A stretch of DNA of 36,317 nt from an uncultured Flavobacteriaceae bacterium (GTDB taxonomy: Bacteria; Bacteroidota; Bacteroidia; Flavobacteriales; Flavobacteriaceae). Numbering within the stretch: the first letter of the stretch is position 1; the number at the start of each line of letters is the position of its first letter. The stretch lies in the NCBI GenBank assembly GCA_905181625.1, contig CAJIYJ010000008.1:1-36317 (forward strand), in the 5' to 3' direction. The notes under the pieces are model-generated. The model saw only the letters and a program-made list of their open reading frames with translations. It searched no databases and was not told where the DNA came from. Both the position numbers and the translations under genes were made by a program. This document shows, one piece after another, positions 28,570 to 34,962 of this stretch.

Positions 28570-28770
28570 ATGAAAAAATTTATGAAATTTTGGGGAATTT
28601 ATTATCCAATAGTATTAGCATTTCTTTCATTCCTGTACTCAGTCACACTTTGGTTTACAGGAAATCAGTTAGAAGGAATATTTGTAGGTATTTGGGTGCC
28701 CTCTATATTATCCGCCTCAGTAGCTATAAGACAAAGAAGAAGTGATTATCGAAATCAAAAAAGAAAATAA
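28570..28770 (+). CDS. Small membrane protein, unknown
   Basis: This 66-residue protein begins at an ATG and has two predicted helices, FWGIYYPIVLAFLSFLYSVTLWF (about 7-29) and GIFVGIWVPSILSASVAI (about 36-53). It ends in a strongly basic tail (RQRRSDYRNQKRK). The GIWVPSIL block resembles short uncharacterised Bacteroidota membrane proteins, but I can give no function. Its TAA overlaps the ATG of the next small gene (TAATG), an arrangement that supports both as real, translationally coupled genes. An overlapping frame from 28542 has no such features and is discarded. Confidence 0.6.
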   Translation: MKKFMKFWGIYYPIVLAFLSFLYSVTLWFTGNQLEGIFVGIWVPSILSASVAIRQRRSDYRNQKRK

Positions 28771-28949
28771 TGGAAAATATAGGAATGTTTGTTATGGGTA
28801 CTATCGTGTGTGGACTATATCTTACAGGTTATTTGTATATGATAAAATACGCTAACGATTCTCACGATAAAGATATGAAAAAAGATATTGAAATAGCTAA
28901 ACGTAATCAATCAGAGTTTAGTGAAAAAGACGAAGAAAATAATAATTAG
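28770..28949 (+). CDS. Small single-helix membrane protein, unknown
   Basis: This 59-residue protein starts at the ATG overlapping the stop of the previous gene. One helix spans about residues 4-26 (IGMFVMGTIVCGLYLTGYLYMI), followed by a charged, probably cytoplasmic tail (DSHDKDMKKDIEIAKRN, ending SEKDEENNN). No family is recognised. The overlap with the 66-residue gene points to a two-gene unit of membrane microproteins, perhaps acting together. On the opposite strand its end coincides with a decayed promoter/start region linked to repeat R3. Confidence 0.55.
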   Translation: MENIGMFVMGTIVCGLYLTGYLYMIKYANDSHDKDMKKDIEIAKRNQSEFSEKDEENNN

Positions 28950-28955
28950 TTTTTC

Positions 28956-29022
28956 TACGATCTAAATACAGTCATTATCTAAACCTTATTTATCTAGTCC
29001 CTTTATAAAATTATGTTGTTTT
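28956..29022 (-). repeat. Dispersed repeat copy R3 with orphan promoter
   Basis: Minus-strand reading: TTTATAAAGGGACTAGATAA, then AAGGTTTAGATAATGAC and a box TGTATTTA (28970-28963). Four bases later comes GTAGAAAAACTAATT, which resembles the start of the lipoprotein gene at 31746 with its GTG changed to GTA. The promoter now faces into a plus-strand gene and has no gene of its own. Confidence 0.65.
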
Positions 29023-29147
29023 CTTTAAGTTGTTGAATCTATAAAGAAGAGTATATGTTAATCGCCCGTTCAATTATACAATTATTATTCTTGCCTAATT
29101 TAAAGCCATATTGATTAAATCAATTGATATAATATTCAAATCATTTT

Positions 29148-29723
29148 TCATTTTTTTAAATCATTTTTAATATCATTTTTAACAATTTTTAGATATTTAT
29201 CTCTAACTTTTTTTGAAACAAAAGGAACAGACCAAAACTGTCTCGTTTTAGTGAATAAAGAAATTCTCCATCCAAAAACAAAAGTATAAACACCCATTAT
29301 AAGTCTTAATTTTACTGAATTTAGATAAAGAGTTAAAACTGGAAGAGCTGGTGCTCCGTGCGTTACATATGTCCTTACTTTTTTATTTTTTAAAAATGGT
29401 TTTGGGTATGCATATAATTTGGTGATGTTTACAAATTCATAGGCAAATCCTGGTACAAAAACTTCATCAAAAAATATTTCCATTCTTGGAGTTAGCCTAA
29501 ACCACCAAACAGGGGAAATAAAATAAATACGTTCAGACCAAGTTACTAGATTTTGATATTTCTTTATTAACTTAACTCTTGGTCTTTTGAAACTATCTCT
29601 ATATAAATCTATAACTTCAACTTCTTCTTTGTTTATTTTTAATTCTTCTGTTATAGTTCTGTAAATTCCATTATAACAAAATGATTCAACATTTGGATGT
29701 CCAATTATAATTAAGTTTTTCAT
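29148..29723 (-). CDS. NAD(P)H-dependent flavin oxidoreductase (flavodoxin-like fold, KefF/MdaB type)
   Basis: This 191-residue quinone/flavin reductase belongs to the flavodoxin-fold NQO1/KefF group. It begins KNLIIIGHPNVESFCYNGIY (FMN/FAD phosphate loop, residues 2-21). It then has DLYRDSFKRPR and the membrane-facing FISPVWWFRLTPRMEIFFDEVFVPGFAYEF block (about 68-97), a hallmark of this family, and THGAP (about 120), the second flavin contact. It uses NAD(P)H to reduce quinones or azo/nitro compounds. The C-terminal part is less typical (LNSVKLRLIMGVYTFVFGWRIS). The ATG start is at 29723. Repeat R4 lies about 50 bp upstream of it. Confidence 0.85.
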   Translation of the reverse strand: MKNLIIIGHPNVESFCYNGIYRTITEELKINKEEVEVIDLYRDSFKRPRVKLIKKYQNLVTWSERIYFISPVWWFRLTPRMEIFFDEVFVPGFAYEFVNITKLYAYPKPFLKNKKVRTYVTHGAPALPVLTLYLNSVKLRLIMGVYTFVFGWRISLFTKTRQFWSVPFVSKKVRDKYLKIVKNDIKNDLKK

Positions 29724-29773
29724 AGCCGCAAAACTAAGCTAAACATTAAGATAAGGGTTGTTTTTTAAGAATT

Positions 29774-29852
29774 ATTAAAACCTTAGTAATCTACTCCCTT
29801 TATAGAAGTTGCTGAATTGACAGTAGAAGATATGCCTATGGTTTAGTTTAAT
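29774..29852 (-). repeat. Dispersed repeat copy R4 (modules A and B)
   Basis: Plus-strand reading: AAACCTTAGTAATCTACTCC with CTTTATAG (module A), then AAGTTGCTGAATTGACAG and GATATGCCTATGGTTTAG (module B). It joins the two modules in one copy. It shares 20 consecutive bases with R5, and its module B is nearly identical to R7. Confidence 0.75.
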
Positions 29853-29887
29853 TTAAACATTGTATTTCTATCCTTAAAAAAAACTTC

Positions 29888-30130
29888 CTAAGAATAATCT
29901 TCTTCCTTAAAATTAAATATCATTTTACCTCCTTCACCATGCTCAAAATTTAAAACGTCGTGTCCAAGTTCATGATAAAGTATATACCACCTTTTAACAA
30001 TTGATGCCCTTGACCATTTGCCTGGATCAACTTTTAAAAAGATATTAAAATCATCATAAATTCCATGTTTTTTACAATCCTCTAAAAAAAAATTATTCAT
30101 TTTGTTATAATCTATACTATATGATTTCAA
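29888..30130 (-). CDS. Truncated zincin-like protein (HELGH motif)
   Basis: This is an 80-codon frame whose core is IVKRWYILYHELGHDVLNFEHGEGGKMIF. HELGH is the HExxH zinc-protease motif, with further His in the FEHGEGG block. Proteins of this type in Bacteroidota are usually longer, with a signal peptide and a full N-terminal domain. Here the frame can only start at TTG 30130, or at an internal ATG at residue 11, and there is no leader. It is most likely a 5'-truncated or very small metallopeptidase. Zinc binding is inferred from the motif; protease activity is not. Confidence 0.5.
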   Translation of the reverse strand: MKSYSIDYNKMNNFFLEDCKKHGIYDDFNIFLKVDPGKWSRASIVKRWYILYHELGHDVLNFEHGEGGKMIFNFKEEDYS

Positions 30131-30206
30131 TTGTTATCTTTTCTTATTTAACTAAATATCTTCGCATATTTTATTAATTTAGATTTATATAAATTATTTT
30201 AATATT

Positions 30207-31277
30207 TTGAATCTTTTAATTCTTTATGCTGTTTTAACAATAGCTCTCTCATTTTTTTGTTCAATCTTAGAAGCTGTTCTACTAAGTGTCAGTCCAACAT
30301 TTTTAAAAATCAAGATTAGTGAAGGAAAAAAATATGCTTATGACCTTCAAAAAATGAAAAACAATATTGATGAACCTTTAATCATTATATTAACTTTAAA
30401 TACGATTTCACACACTGTTGGAGCAATTCTTGTTGGAGTTCAAGCAAAGGAAATTTACTCTTCATTTAATAATAATACAATTGATGTTTTTGGAGTCTTT
30501 ATCACAGAAGATTTAGTTGTTGGAATTGTTTCAAGTATTATGACCATACTTATTTTATTGGTTTCTGAGATTATTCCTAAAACATTAGGAGCAACATATT
30601 GGCATAAACTTGTAAGATCTACTTCAATTTTTTTAAAGACTATTATACCCCTATTTAAGTATTCGGGTATATTATTTTTACTTCAATTTTTTACCAGACT
30701 TATAAATAAGTCTAAAAAAAATAATATTTTTTCAAGAGAAGATTTCTCAACTATGGCTGAAATTGCTGAAGAAGAGGGGGTGATTGAAGAAAGTGAATCT
30801 GATATTATTAAAAATATGGTAAAATTTAAAGATGTTAAAATTAGAAATATAATGACTCCTTTTTCGGTTATGAAAATTGCTTCAGAAAACAATTCTATTA
30901 TAGATTTCTATGATAAAAACCCTAATTTATCATTTTCAAGAATACCAATATATTCTGGTAAAATGGACAATATTACAGGGTATGTTTTAAAGGATAATAT
31001 ACTAGAGCAGATCGTTAAGAAAAAAGGAGATTCAAATCTTTCATCTATTAAAAGAAAATCTATCCTTTCAGATTACGAATCACCGATTCCTAAAACTTTT
31101 GATAAACTAATTAAAGAAAGAGAGCATATATCTATGGTAATTGATGAATATGGAACTGTAAGAGGACTAGTTACTATGGAAGATATAATTGAAACTCTTT
31201 TAGGACGTGAAATTATGGATGAAACTGATACGGTAAAGGATATGCAAGTTTTAGCAAAAGAACAAAACTCAAAATGA
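30207..31277 (+). CDS. CNNM/CorC-type membrane protein with CBS pair (hemolysin-related)
   Basis: This 356-residue protein has a CNNM (DUF21) transmembrane domain at about 1-170, with four hydrophobic segments. It opens ALSFFCSILEAVLLSVSP and contains ILLVSEIIPKTLGATYW. A cytoplasmic CBS-domain pair spans about 205-335 (VKIRNIMTPFSVMKIAS; ISMVIDEYGTVRGLVTMEDIIETLLG). The family includes Mg2+ efflux or transport proteins (CorB/CorC, eukaryotic CNNM) and older 'hemolysin' annotations. The extra C-terminal CorC_HlyC domain of longer members is absent. The start is TTG at 30207, directly at the first helix. It is on the plus strand among mostly minus-strand neighbours. Confidence 0.9.
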   Translation: MNLLILYAVLTIALSFFCSILEAVLLSVSPTFLKIKISEGKKYAYDLQKMKNNIDEPLIIILTLNTISHTVGAILVGVQAKEIYSSFNNNTIDVFGVFITEDLVVGIVSSIMTILILLVSEIIPKTLGATYWHKLVRSTSIFLKTIIPLFKYSGILFLLQFFTRLINKSKKNNIFSREDFSTMAEIAEEEGVIEESESDIIKNMVKFKDVKIRNIMTPFSVMKIASENNSIIDFYDKNPNLSFSRIPIYSGKMDNITGYVLKDNILEQIVKKKGDSNLSSIKRKSILSDYESPIPKTFDKLIKEREHISMVIDEYGTVRGLVTMEDIIETLLGREIMDETDTVKDMQVLAKEQNSK

Positions 31278-31320
31278 TTTAGAAAATTAACTAATAACAC
31301 TTTTGTGCTTATTCTTTAAT

Positions 31321-31746
31321 TTATTCTTTTTTTAAATTAATTGTTTCATTATATCCAACAGGAATTTTAAGAAATTCATTTGAAATTTTTCCAATATATT
31401 GGTATGTTATGCCAAATGATGAAACTCCTGCATAGCTGCCTCCACTAAATGTTTTTATATCATATTCTGAGCCATTAAAGGACCACTGTAAATTCTTTGT
31501 TGAATCTAACACACATCCATATGGTGGGTTATTTGAATATATTACTTCCTGACCTTTCCCGTTTTTTAAAAAGAGGAAATATCCATTTTGCTTACACTCA
31601 TCATAAACCGTATCTATATCATCTATAGTGGAACTATAGAAATGCCATTGTCCAACTATTTGATTAACAGGTTCAATTTCATCTTGGTCACTTGAAGAAC
31701 AGGACACAATAAGCAAAACTGATAATAGTAGAATTAGTTTTTTCAC
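31321..31746 (-). CDS. Lipocalin-like lipoprotein
   Basis: This 141-residue lipoprotein has a signal MKKLILLLSVLLIVSC with Cys16 as the lipidated residue, then a Ser/Asp/Glu linker. The mature part begins IVGQWHFYSSTIDDID, the conserved opening of lipocalin-like domains in Bacteroidota, and alternates short strands with a Cys pair (C51 and C78) that could form a disulphide. A ligand is not predictable. The start is GTG at 31746, four bases after a TATATTTA promoter box inside repeat R5. Twenty-three bases around the start are identical to those of the TonB-domain gene at 34403, including the first codons of the signal peptide. Confidence 0.75.
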   Translation of the reverse strand: MKKLILLLSVLLIVSCSSSDQDEIEPVNQIVGQWHFYSSTIDDIDTVYDECKQNGYFLFLKNGKGQEVIYSNNPPYGCVLDSTKNLQWSFNGSEYDIKTFSGGSYAGVSSFGITYQYIGKISNEFLKIPVGYNETINLKKE

Positions 31747-31750
31747 AACC

Positions 31751-31758
31751 TAAATATA
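31751..31758 (-). promoter_or_regulatory. -7 box TATATTTA, 4 nt before GTG start
   Basis: The minus-strand box TATATTTA is followed by GGTT and the GTG start of the lipocalin-like gene. Upstream is AAGTTTTAGGTAATTGT, which aligns without gaps with the same 17-bp block in repeats R3 and R7. The spacing implies a leaderless or near-leaderless mRNA. Confidence 0.6.
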
Positions 31759-31818
31759 ACAATTACCTAAAACTTATTAATCTACTCCCTTTATAGATGA
31801 CTATGTTGTTGTATAGTA
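31759..31818 (-). repeat. Dispersed repeat copy R5
   Basis: Plus-strand reading: AAACTTATTAATCTACTCCC, then TTTATAGATGACTATGTTG. It is a module A copy lying directly upstream of the lipocalin-like gene and merging with its promoter. Confidence 0.75.
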
Positions 31819-31871
31819 AAGGTCTTTTGTAACTTATTATTATAGCTTGTTTTACTTATTTTTAATATCAT

Positions 31872-31879
31872 TATATTTA
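31872..31879 (+). promoter_or_regulatory. -7 box TATATTTA, 4 nt before ATG
   Basis: The plus-strand box is followed by GATT and the ATG at 31884. It has the same box-to-start spacing as the genes at 31746, 34451 and 36253. Confidence 0.55.
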
Positions 31880-31883
31880 GATT

Positions 31884-31970
31884 ATGAATAAATATTTTTC
31901 TAAAAAACAAATAACGATTGCAATTATAGTTCTTGTTATAATTAACATAATAATCGTGTTTTTTAGATAA
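31884..31970 (+). CDS. 28-residue single-helix microprotein
   Basis: This very short frame, ATG 31884 to TAA 31968-31970, encodes a basic start (MNKYFSKKQ) followed by an unbroken hydrophobic helix of 18 residues ending in Arg. It is preceded by a TATATTTA box 4 nt from the ATG. Only 2 bp separate it from the next gene, so it is likely the first cistron of that transcript. It could be a membrane microprotein or a leader peptide. I recognise no family. Confidence 0.45.
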   Translation: MNKYFSKKQITIAIIVLVIINIIIVFFR

Positions 31971-31972
31971 TT

Positions 31973-32728
31973 ATGAAAAGGTTTTTGTTCGTTTTAATTT
32001 GTTTGACTTTTAATTTATCTATAAATGCTCAAACTTTCGTTAATATCGAGTCAGGAGTATTATTTACAGGCTTAAATAATATTCGTAATGGAACTAATGG
32101 AACGCTATTTTCTCTGAAGAATGATTTGTCGACTCCTCCAAGTCCCTTTTTAAGACTTCGTGTGGGTTTTTTATTAAATAATAAACACCACTTTTCAATT
32201 CTTTATGCTCCATTAAAAAGTTTAGTAACTGGAACAATTGATAGAAATATCCTTTTTGATGGGAAATATTTTAAAGCGAACATACCATTAGAAGCTGTTT
32301 ATAAGTTTAATTCTTATAGACTTACTTATAATAGAAGAATCACAGATAATGATAAATTTAAATTTGGTCTTGGCCTTTCTGCAAAAATTAGAGATGCTGG
32401 AACCTCGTTGAAAAACAAAGAACTATTAAGTAAAAATTTCAGTGTTGGTTTCGTGCCACTAATAAACGTATTAGCCAATTGGAATATTTCTCAAAAAGCA
32501 GTTATAGATTTTTTAGGAGAAGGTATAATTGCAAGTAAAGGCAGAGCAATTGATCTTTCCTTATCTGGAAGATATAGTTTCACTAAAAGCCTACAAGGAA
32601 ACATTGGTTATAGGTTACTTGAAGGTGGTGCGAACGGAACTAAGCGGTATAATTTTATTCAACTTCATTTTATTTTTGCAAGTTTGAACTTTTCATTTAA
32701 AAAAACAGTAAATAGTATTAAACGCTAA
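31973..32728 (+). CDS. Secreted, probably outer-membrane beta-barrel protein
   Basis: This is a 251-residue protein with a signal peptide (MKRFLFVLICLTFNLSINAQ, residues 1-20). The mature part shows alternating-hydrophobicity strands typical of small outer-membrane barrels: FLRLRVGFLLNNKHHFSILYAPL, YRLTYNRRITDNDKFKFGLGLSAKI, NIGYRLLEGGANGTKRYNFIQLHFIFASLNFSF. The final strand is rich in aromatics, as in barrel C-termini. I place it with the 'outer membrane beta-barrel protein' group without a specific function. It follows the 28-residue microprotein by 2 bp. Confidence 0.7.
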   Translation: MKRFLFVLICLTFNLSINAQTFVNIESGVLFTGLNNIRNGTNGTLFSLKNDLSTPPSPFLRLRVGFLLNNKHHFSILYAPLKSLVTGTIDRNILFDGKYFKANIPLEAVYKFNSYRLTYNRRITDNDKFKFGLGLSAKIRDAGTSLKNKELLSKNFSVGFVPLINVLANWNISQKAVIDFLGEGIIASKGRAIDLSLSGRYSFTKSLQGNIGYRLLEGGANGTKRYNFIQLHFIFASLNFSFKKTVNSIKR

Positions 32729-32812
32729 TTAACTTTAATAGCTTTTTCTTTTAAACAACAGAAATAATACTACCTTCATTTAGTTCTGGAGGTTGTTCAC
32801 TTACATTTGTAA

Positions 32813-32920
32813 CTACTTACGAATAGCTTCATCTAACTCCTTTTCTGAATAATCTGTTAACCTATCTATAATTTCTATTTGAAAGTTCCTTGGTTTTTCT
32901 CTAACTTCTTTTGTTATTTT
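32813..32920 (-). pseudogene. Orphan C-terminal gene fragment
   Basis: The minus strand reads ITKEVREKPRNFQIEIIDRL then TDYSEKELDEAIRK and a TAG at 32815-32813. There is no start codon, and a stop lies just upstream at the edge of repeat R6. The amino-acid sequence looks coding (a helical, charged C-terminus). No family is recognised. Confidence 0.4.
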
Positions 32921-32983
32921 AACCTAATTACGAGGATTAGAAGTTGCTGAATTGACAGCTATGGATGTGCCTGTGGTTTTCTT
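32920..32983 (-). repeat. Dispersed repeat copy R6
   Basis: Plus-strand reading: AACCTAATTACGAGGATTAG, then AAGTTGCTGAATTGACAG and GATGTGCCTGTGG. It is a module B copy filling the gap between the fragment above and the stop codon of the Coq4-like gene. Confidence 0.75.
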
Positions 32984-33524
32984 AAATATAAATTAACCCT
33001 ATAATTATTAAGATAATAGGAAAGAAAAGGATAATTTGACTGATAATTGTGCAAAATATAAATTCGCTCAGTTGAGGAATTCCTAATTTAGTATCATATT
33101 CTTTTTGGGTAATCTTTACTAATTGATTAAACTCCATTTGTATTAATTCAGACTTATTTAACCCTAAATCAATTATTCCAATATTGTTAAGGCCTTTTTT
33201 AAATCCTTTAAATACTGTTTTTGGATGTAGTAATAAGAAATATCCAAAAGCTAAAAAAATAATAATATTAATTGGAAAATGTTTGTAAAACCTTGTGCCT
33301 ATTTCCCATCCAGCAATAAATGCTTCGCCTTTATTAGTAGTGTCACAATTATTCAAAATATGTTCAATATCGTGAATATGAGTAACATCTTTATGAAACT
33401 TTGGGTTTGGGAAAGGAATATTAATGAACCATACCTTGACATTAAAAGTGTTATTGGTAATTCCTCCATTTAAAGGTAATCCATTATTTAAGTAAAATTG
33501 ATTTAATAATTTCTTTAATTTCAT
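32982..33524 (-). CDS. Membrane-anchored Coq4-like protein
   Basis: This 180-residue protein has a soluble N-terminal half carrying HDIEHILNNCDTTNKGEAF at 51-69. This matches exactly the metal motif of the Coq4 family, HDxxH-x11-E (His51, Asp52, His55, Glu67). It is followed by AGWEIGTRFYKHFP, a membrane helix at about 85-100, a GFKKGLNNIG loop and another helix at 160-180. Coq4 is a ubiquinone-biosynthesis protein, whereas Flavobacteriia use menaquinone, so the local role must differ or the likeness is only of fold. The ATG at 33524 follows a TATATTTA box in repeat R7. It is bracketed by repeats R6 and R7. Confidence 0.65.
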   Translation of the reverse strand: MKLKKLLNQFYLNNGLPLNGGITNNTFNVKVWFINIPFPNPKFHKDVTHIHDIEHILNNCDTTNKGEAFIAGWEIGTRFYKHFPINIIIFLAFGYFLLLHPKTVFKGFKKGLNNIGIIDLGLNKSELIQMEFNQLVKITQKEYDTKLGIPQLSEFIFCTIISQIILFFPIILIIIGLIYI

Positions 33525-33543
33525 TAATAACTTTATTATTCTA

Positions 33544-33656
33544 AATATAAGAATTATATAAACCTTATTAACCTACTTGCAAGGATTAGAAGTTGCTGAA
33601 TTAAAAGAGGATTAGAAGTTGCTGAATTGACAGAATCTGATATGCCTATGGTTTAG
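33544..33656 (-). repeat. Dispersed repeat copy R7, with internal duplication
   Basis: Plus-strand reading: AAACCTTATTAACCTACTTG, then AGGATTAGAAGTTGCTGAAT twice (near 33581 and 33608), ending GATATGCCTATGGTTTAG. On the minus strand it continues into AAGGTTTATATAATTCT and TATATTTA, the promoter side of the Coq4-like gene. It fills the whole gap between two minus-strand genes. Confidence 0.8.
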
Positions 33657-34403
33657 TTATTGTAAACTGAAAGTAATAGGAATACTAAAAGGAACTCTAA
33701 CGAGTCTTCCCTTTTGTGTTCCAGGTTTCATTTTTGGAAGAAGTGAGATAATTCTATTAGCTTCTCTTTCCAATATAGAGTGAGGTCCTCGAGTTCTAAT
33801 CCCACTAATGTCTCCATCCTTTCCTATCATAAATTGAACAAAAACTCTCCCTTGAATTCCCGTTTTTTGAGCAAATTCTGGGTATCTAAAGTTCTTATTA
33901 ATATGTTTCATTATTTTCTCTTGAAAACATTTTCTTCTATCAGATTTAGCAACTCTTTCACAGCCTGGGAATATTGGTACCTCTTCAATTGAAGCAAATG
34001 GTATTTCCAACTCTAAATCATTTGTTTTTTCATCTTTTAGTTCAGCTATAGCATTTTTAAGCATATTAGACCCATTAGATTTTAACATATCTCTAAGCTC
34101 TTTAACTTTGTTTTCGAGTGATTCGTCCACAAACAACTCAACAGAATTACCTTTTAACTTAGTTGTTTTAAAACTTTTTTGTTCAAAACCTACATAAGAC
34201 ACTGATATAGTGTCTCCGATTAAGGCCTTGATAGTGAAATCTCCAGAGAAATCTGACAAAGATTGTTTTTTAGTCCTATTATTATAAATTGATGCGCCTG
34301 GTAGAGGGGCTTTATCAAAATATGCAACTACATTGCCTTTTAGAGTGTTCTGCCCAAAAGAAACAAGTGGAATAAACAGTAATAGTAGAATTAGTTTTTT
34401 CAT
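33657..34403 (-). CDS. Secreted TonB C-terminal domain protein with carboxypeptidase-like regulatory domain
   Basis: This is a 248-residue protein with three parts. The signal peptide is MKKLILLLLFIPLVSFGQ. A CarboxypepD_reg-like beta-sandwich lies at about 20-92 (LKGNVVAYFDKAPLPGASIYN; GDFTIKALIGDTISVSYVGF). A TonB C-terminal domain lies at about 150-248 (EVPIFPGCE, KHINKNFRYPEFAQKTGIQGRVFVQFMIGKDGDISGIR). The domain pair occurs in Bacteroidota proteins annotated as energy-transducer TonB-like. Here the N-terminal helix that anchors true TonB in the inner membrane is replaced by a cleavable signal, so it is unlikely to transduce energy and may act in the periplasm. The ATG start is at 34403. 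It is divergent from the 74-residue gene (47 bp). Confidence 0.82.
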   Translation of the reverse strand: MKKLILLLLFIPLVSFGQNTLKGNVVAYFDKAPLPGASIYNNRTKKQSLSDFSGDFTIKALIGDTISVSYVGFEQKSFKTTKLKGNSVELFVDESLENKVKELRDMLKSNGSNMLKNAIAELKDEKTNDLELEIPFASIEEVPIFPGCERVAKSDRRKCFQEKIMKHINKNFRYPEFAQKTGIQGRVFVQFMIGKDGDISGIRTRGPHSILEREANRIISLLPKMKPGTQKGRLVRVPFSIPITFSLQ

Positions 34404-34413
34404 TTTAATAAGA

Positions 34414-34450
34414 TATTAAACATTCAATAAAGAACGTCTATATTTAGTTT
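34414..34450 (+). repeat. Promoter-region repeat, copy 1
   Basis: Bases AAACATTCAATAAAGAACG, then TCTATATTTAGTTT, precede the ATG at 34451. They match the segment before the ATG at 36253 at about five of every six positions. Both copies contain TATATTT[A/G] exactly 4 nt before the start codon. Confidence 0.7.
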
Positions 34451-34675
34451 ATGGATAAACAAAAAATCGTAAAACTAACTTGGTCTGGCCTGAAAACCCT
34501 CTTAAAAAATCCAAATTTCCTCATCAATGTCATAATGATCCTGATTGCATTGGGCGTAATAATTCTTTGTATTGTAGAAGAAGAATGGTGGGAAGCAGGT
34601 TTTTCAGTTTTTCTGTTCTTCTATTTATTAACAGAGTTATGGCGAAGGCTAAAAAACTTTAAAAAAAAGAAATAA
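34451..34675 (+). CDS. Small two-helix membrane protein, unknown
   Basis: This 74-residue protein has an N-terminal basic stretch (MDKQKIVKLTWSGLKTLLKN), helices at about 23-41 (FLINVIMILIALGVIILCI) and 49-63 (GFSVFLFFYLLTELW), and a Lys-rich end. No family is recognised. Its promoter box lies 4 nt before the ATG. The frame continues past the TAA into a further 34 sense-looking codons (34676-34780), which may be the tail of a lost gene. A second gene with nearly the same upstream region starts at 36253. Confidence 0.6.
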   Translation: MDKQKIVKLTWSGLKTLLKNPNFLINVIMILIALGVIILCIVEEEWWEAGFSVFLFFYLLTELWRRLKNFKKKK

Positions 34676-34780
34676 ATCATAGTTTTAGCTAAAAACTCAG
34701 GTCATTATAGTGAACGTGAAATTCATTTCTTTTATGACATTTGGGATGCTACTAGACTCAAGCAACTGAAGGAAAAGTAA
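34676..34780 (+). pseudogene. Orphan C-terminal fragment
   Basis: The stretch is open with no start codon. It lies in the same frame as, and directly after, the 74-residue gene. It reads IIVLAKNSGHYSEREIHFFY then DIWDATRLKQLKEK and a TAA. It looks like the end of an enzyme-like protein but has no recognisable family. Confidence 0.35.
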
Positions 34781-34785
34781 GGCAA

Positions 34786-34962
34786 TTATTTCTTTTTTCT
34801 ATTTTTAGTTTTATCACCTCTAGTTTTAGGTTTACTATACTTTTTAGCAATCTTAAACTTATAAGATCCCCCTAAATTATTTTTTCTGTTTTTTTCTTTT
34901 TTTTCTTGAAGATGATCTTTTCTCCAGTCCTTTTTTCTATTTTTTTCTTTTTCTTCTTTCAT
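34786..34962 (-). CDS. Small Lys-rich basic protein, unknown
   Basis: This 58-residue frame runs from ATG 34962 to TAA 34788-34786. More than 40% of residues are Lys or Arg (KEEKEKNRKKDWRKDHLQEK; KYSKPKTRGDKTKNRKKK). A central GGSYKFKIAKKY block breaks the charge. It could bind nucleic acid or ribosomes. However, AT-rich DNA with A-runs yields Lys-rich frames easily, so it may be spurious. The regular start and stop and the non-random GGS block favour a gene. Confidence 0.4.
   Translation of the reverse strand: MKEEKEKNRKKDWRKDHLQEKKEKNRKNNLGGSYKFKIAKKYSKPKTRGDKTKNRKKK

Noticed and set aside
28542..28745. Overlapping 67-codon frame
   Set aside because: It overlaps the two-helix protein at 28570-28770 in another frame, starts at TTG and has no coherent features.
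28265..33656. The dispersed repeats as integron attC sites
   Set aside because: The one-orientation, gene-separating layout fits, but the core sites GTTRRRY and RYYYAAC are not consistently present, some copies hold a promoter (unlike attC), and there is no integron integrase in the window. I kept it only as an alternative.
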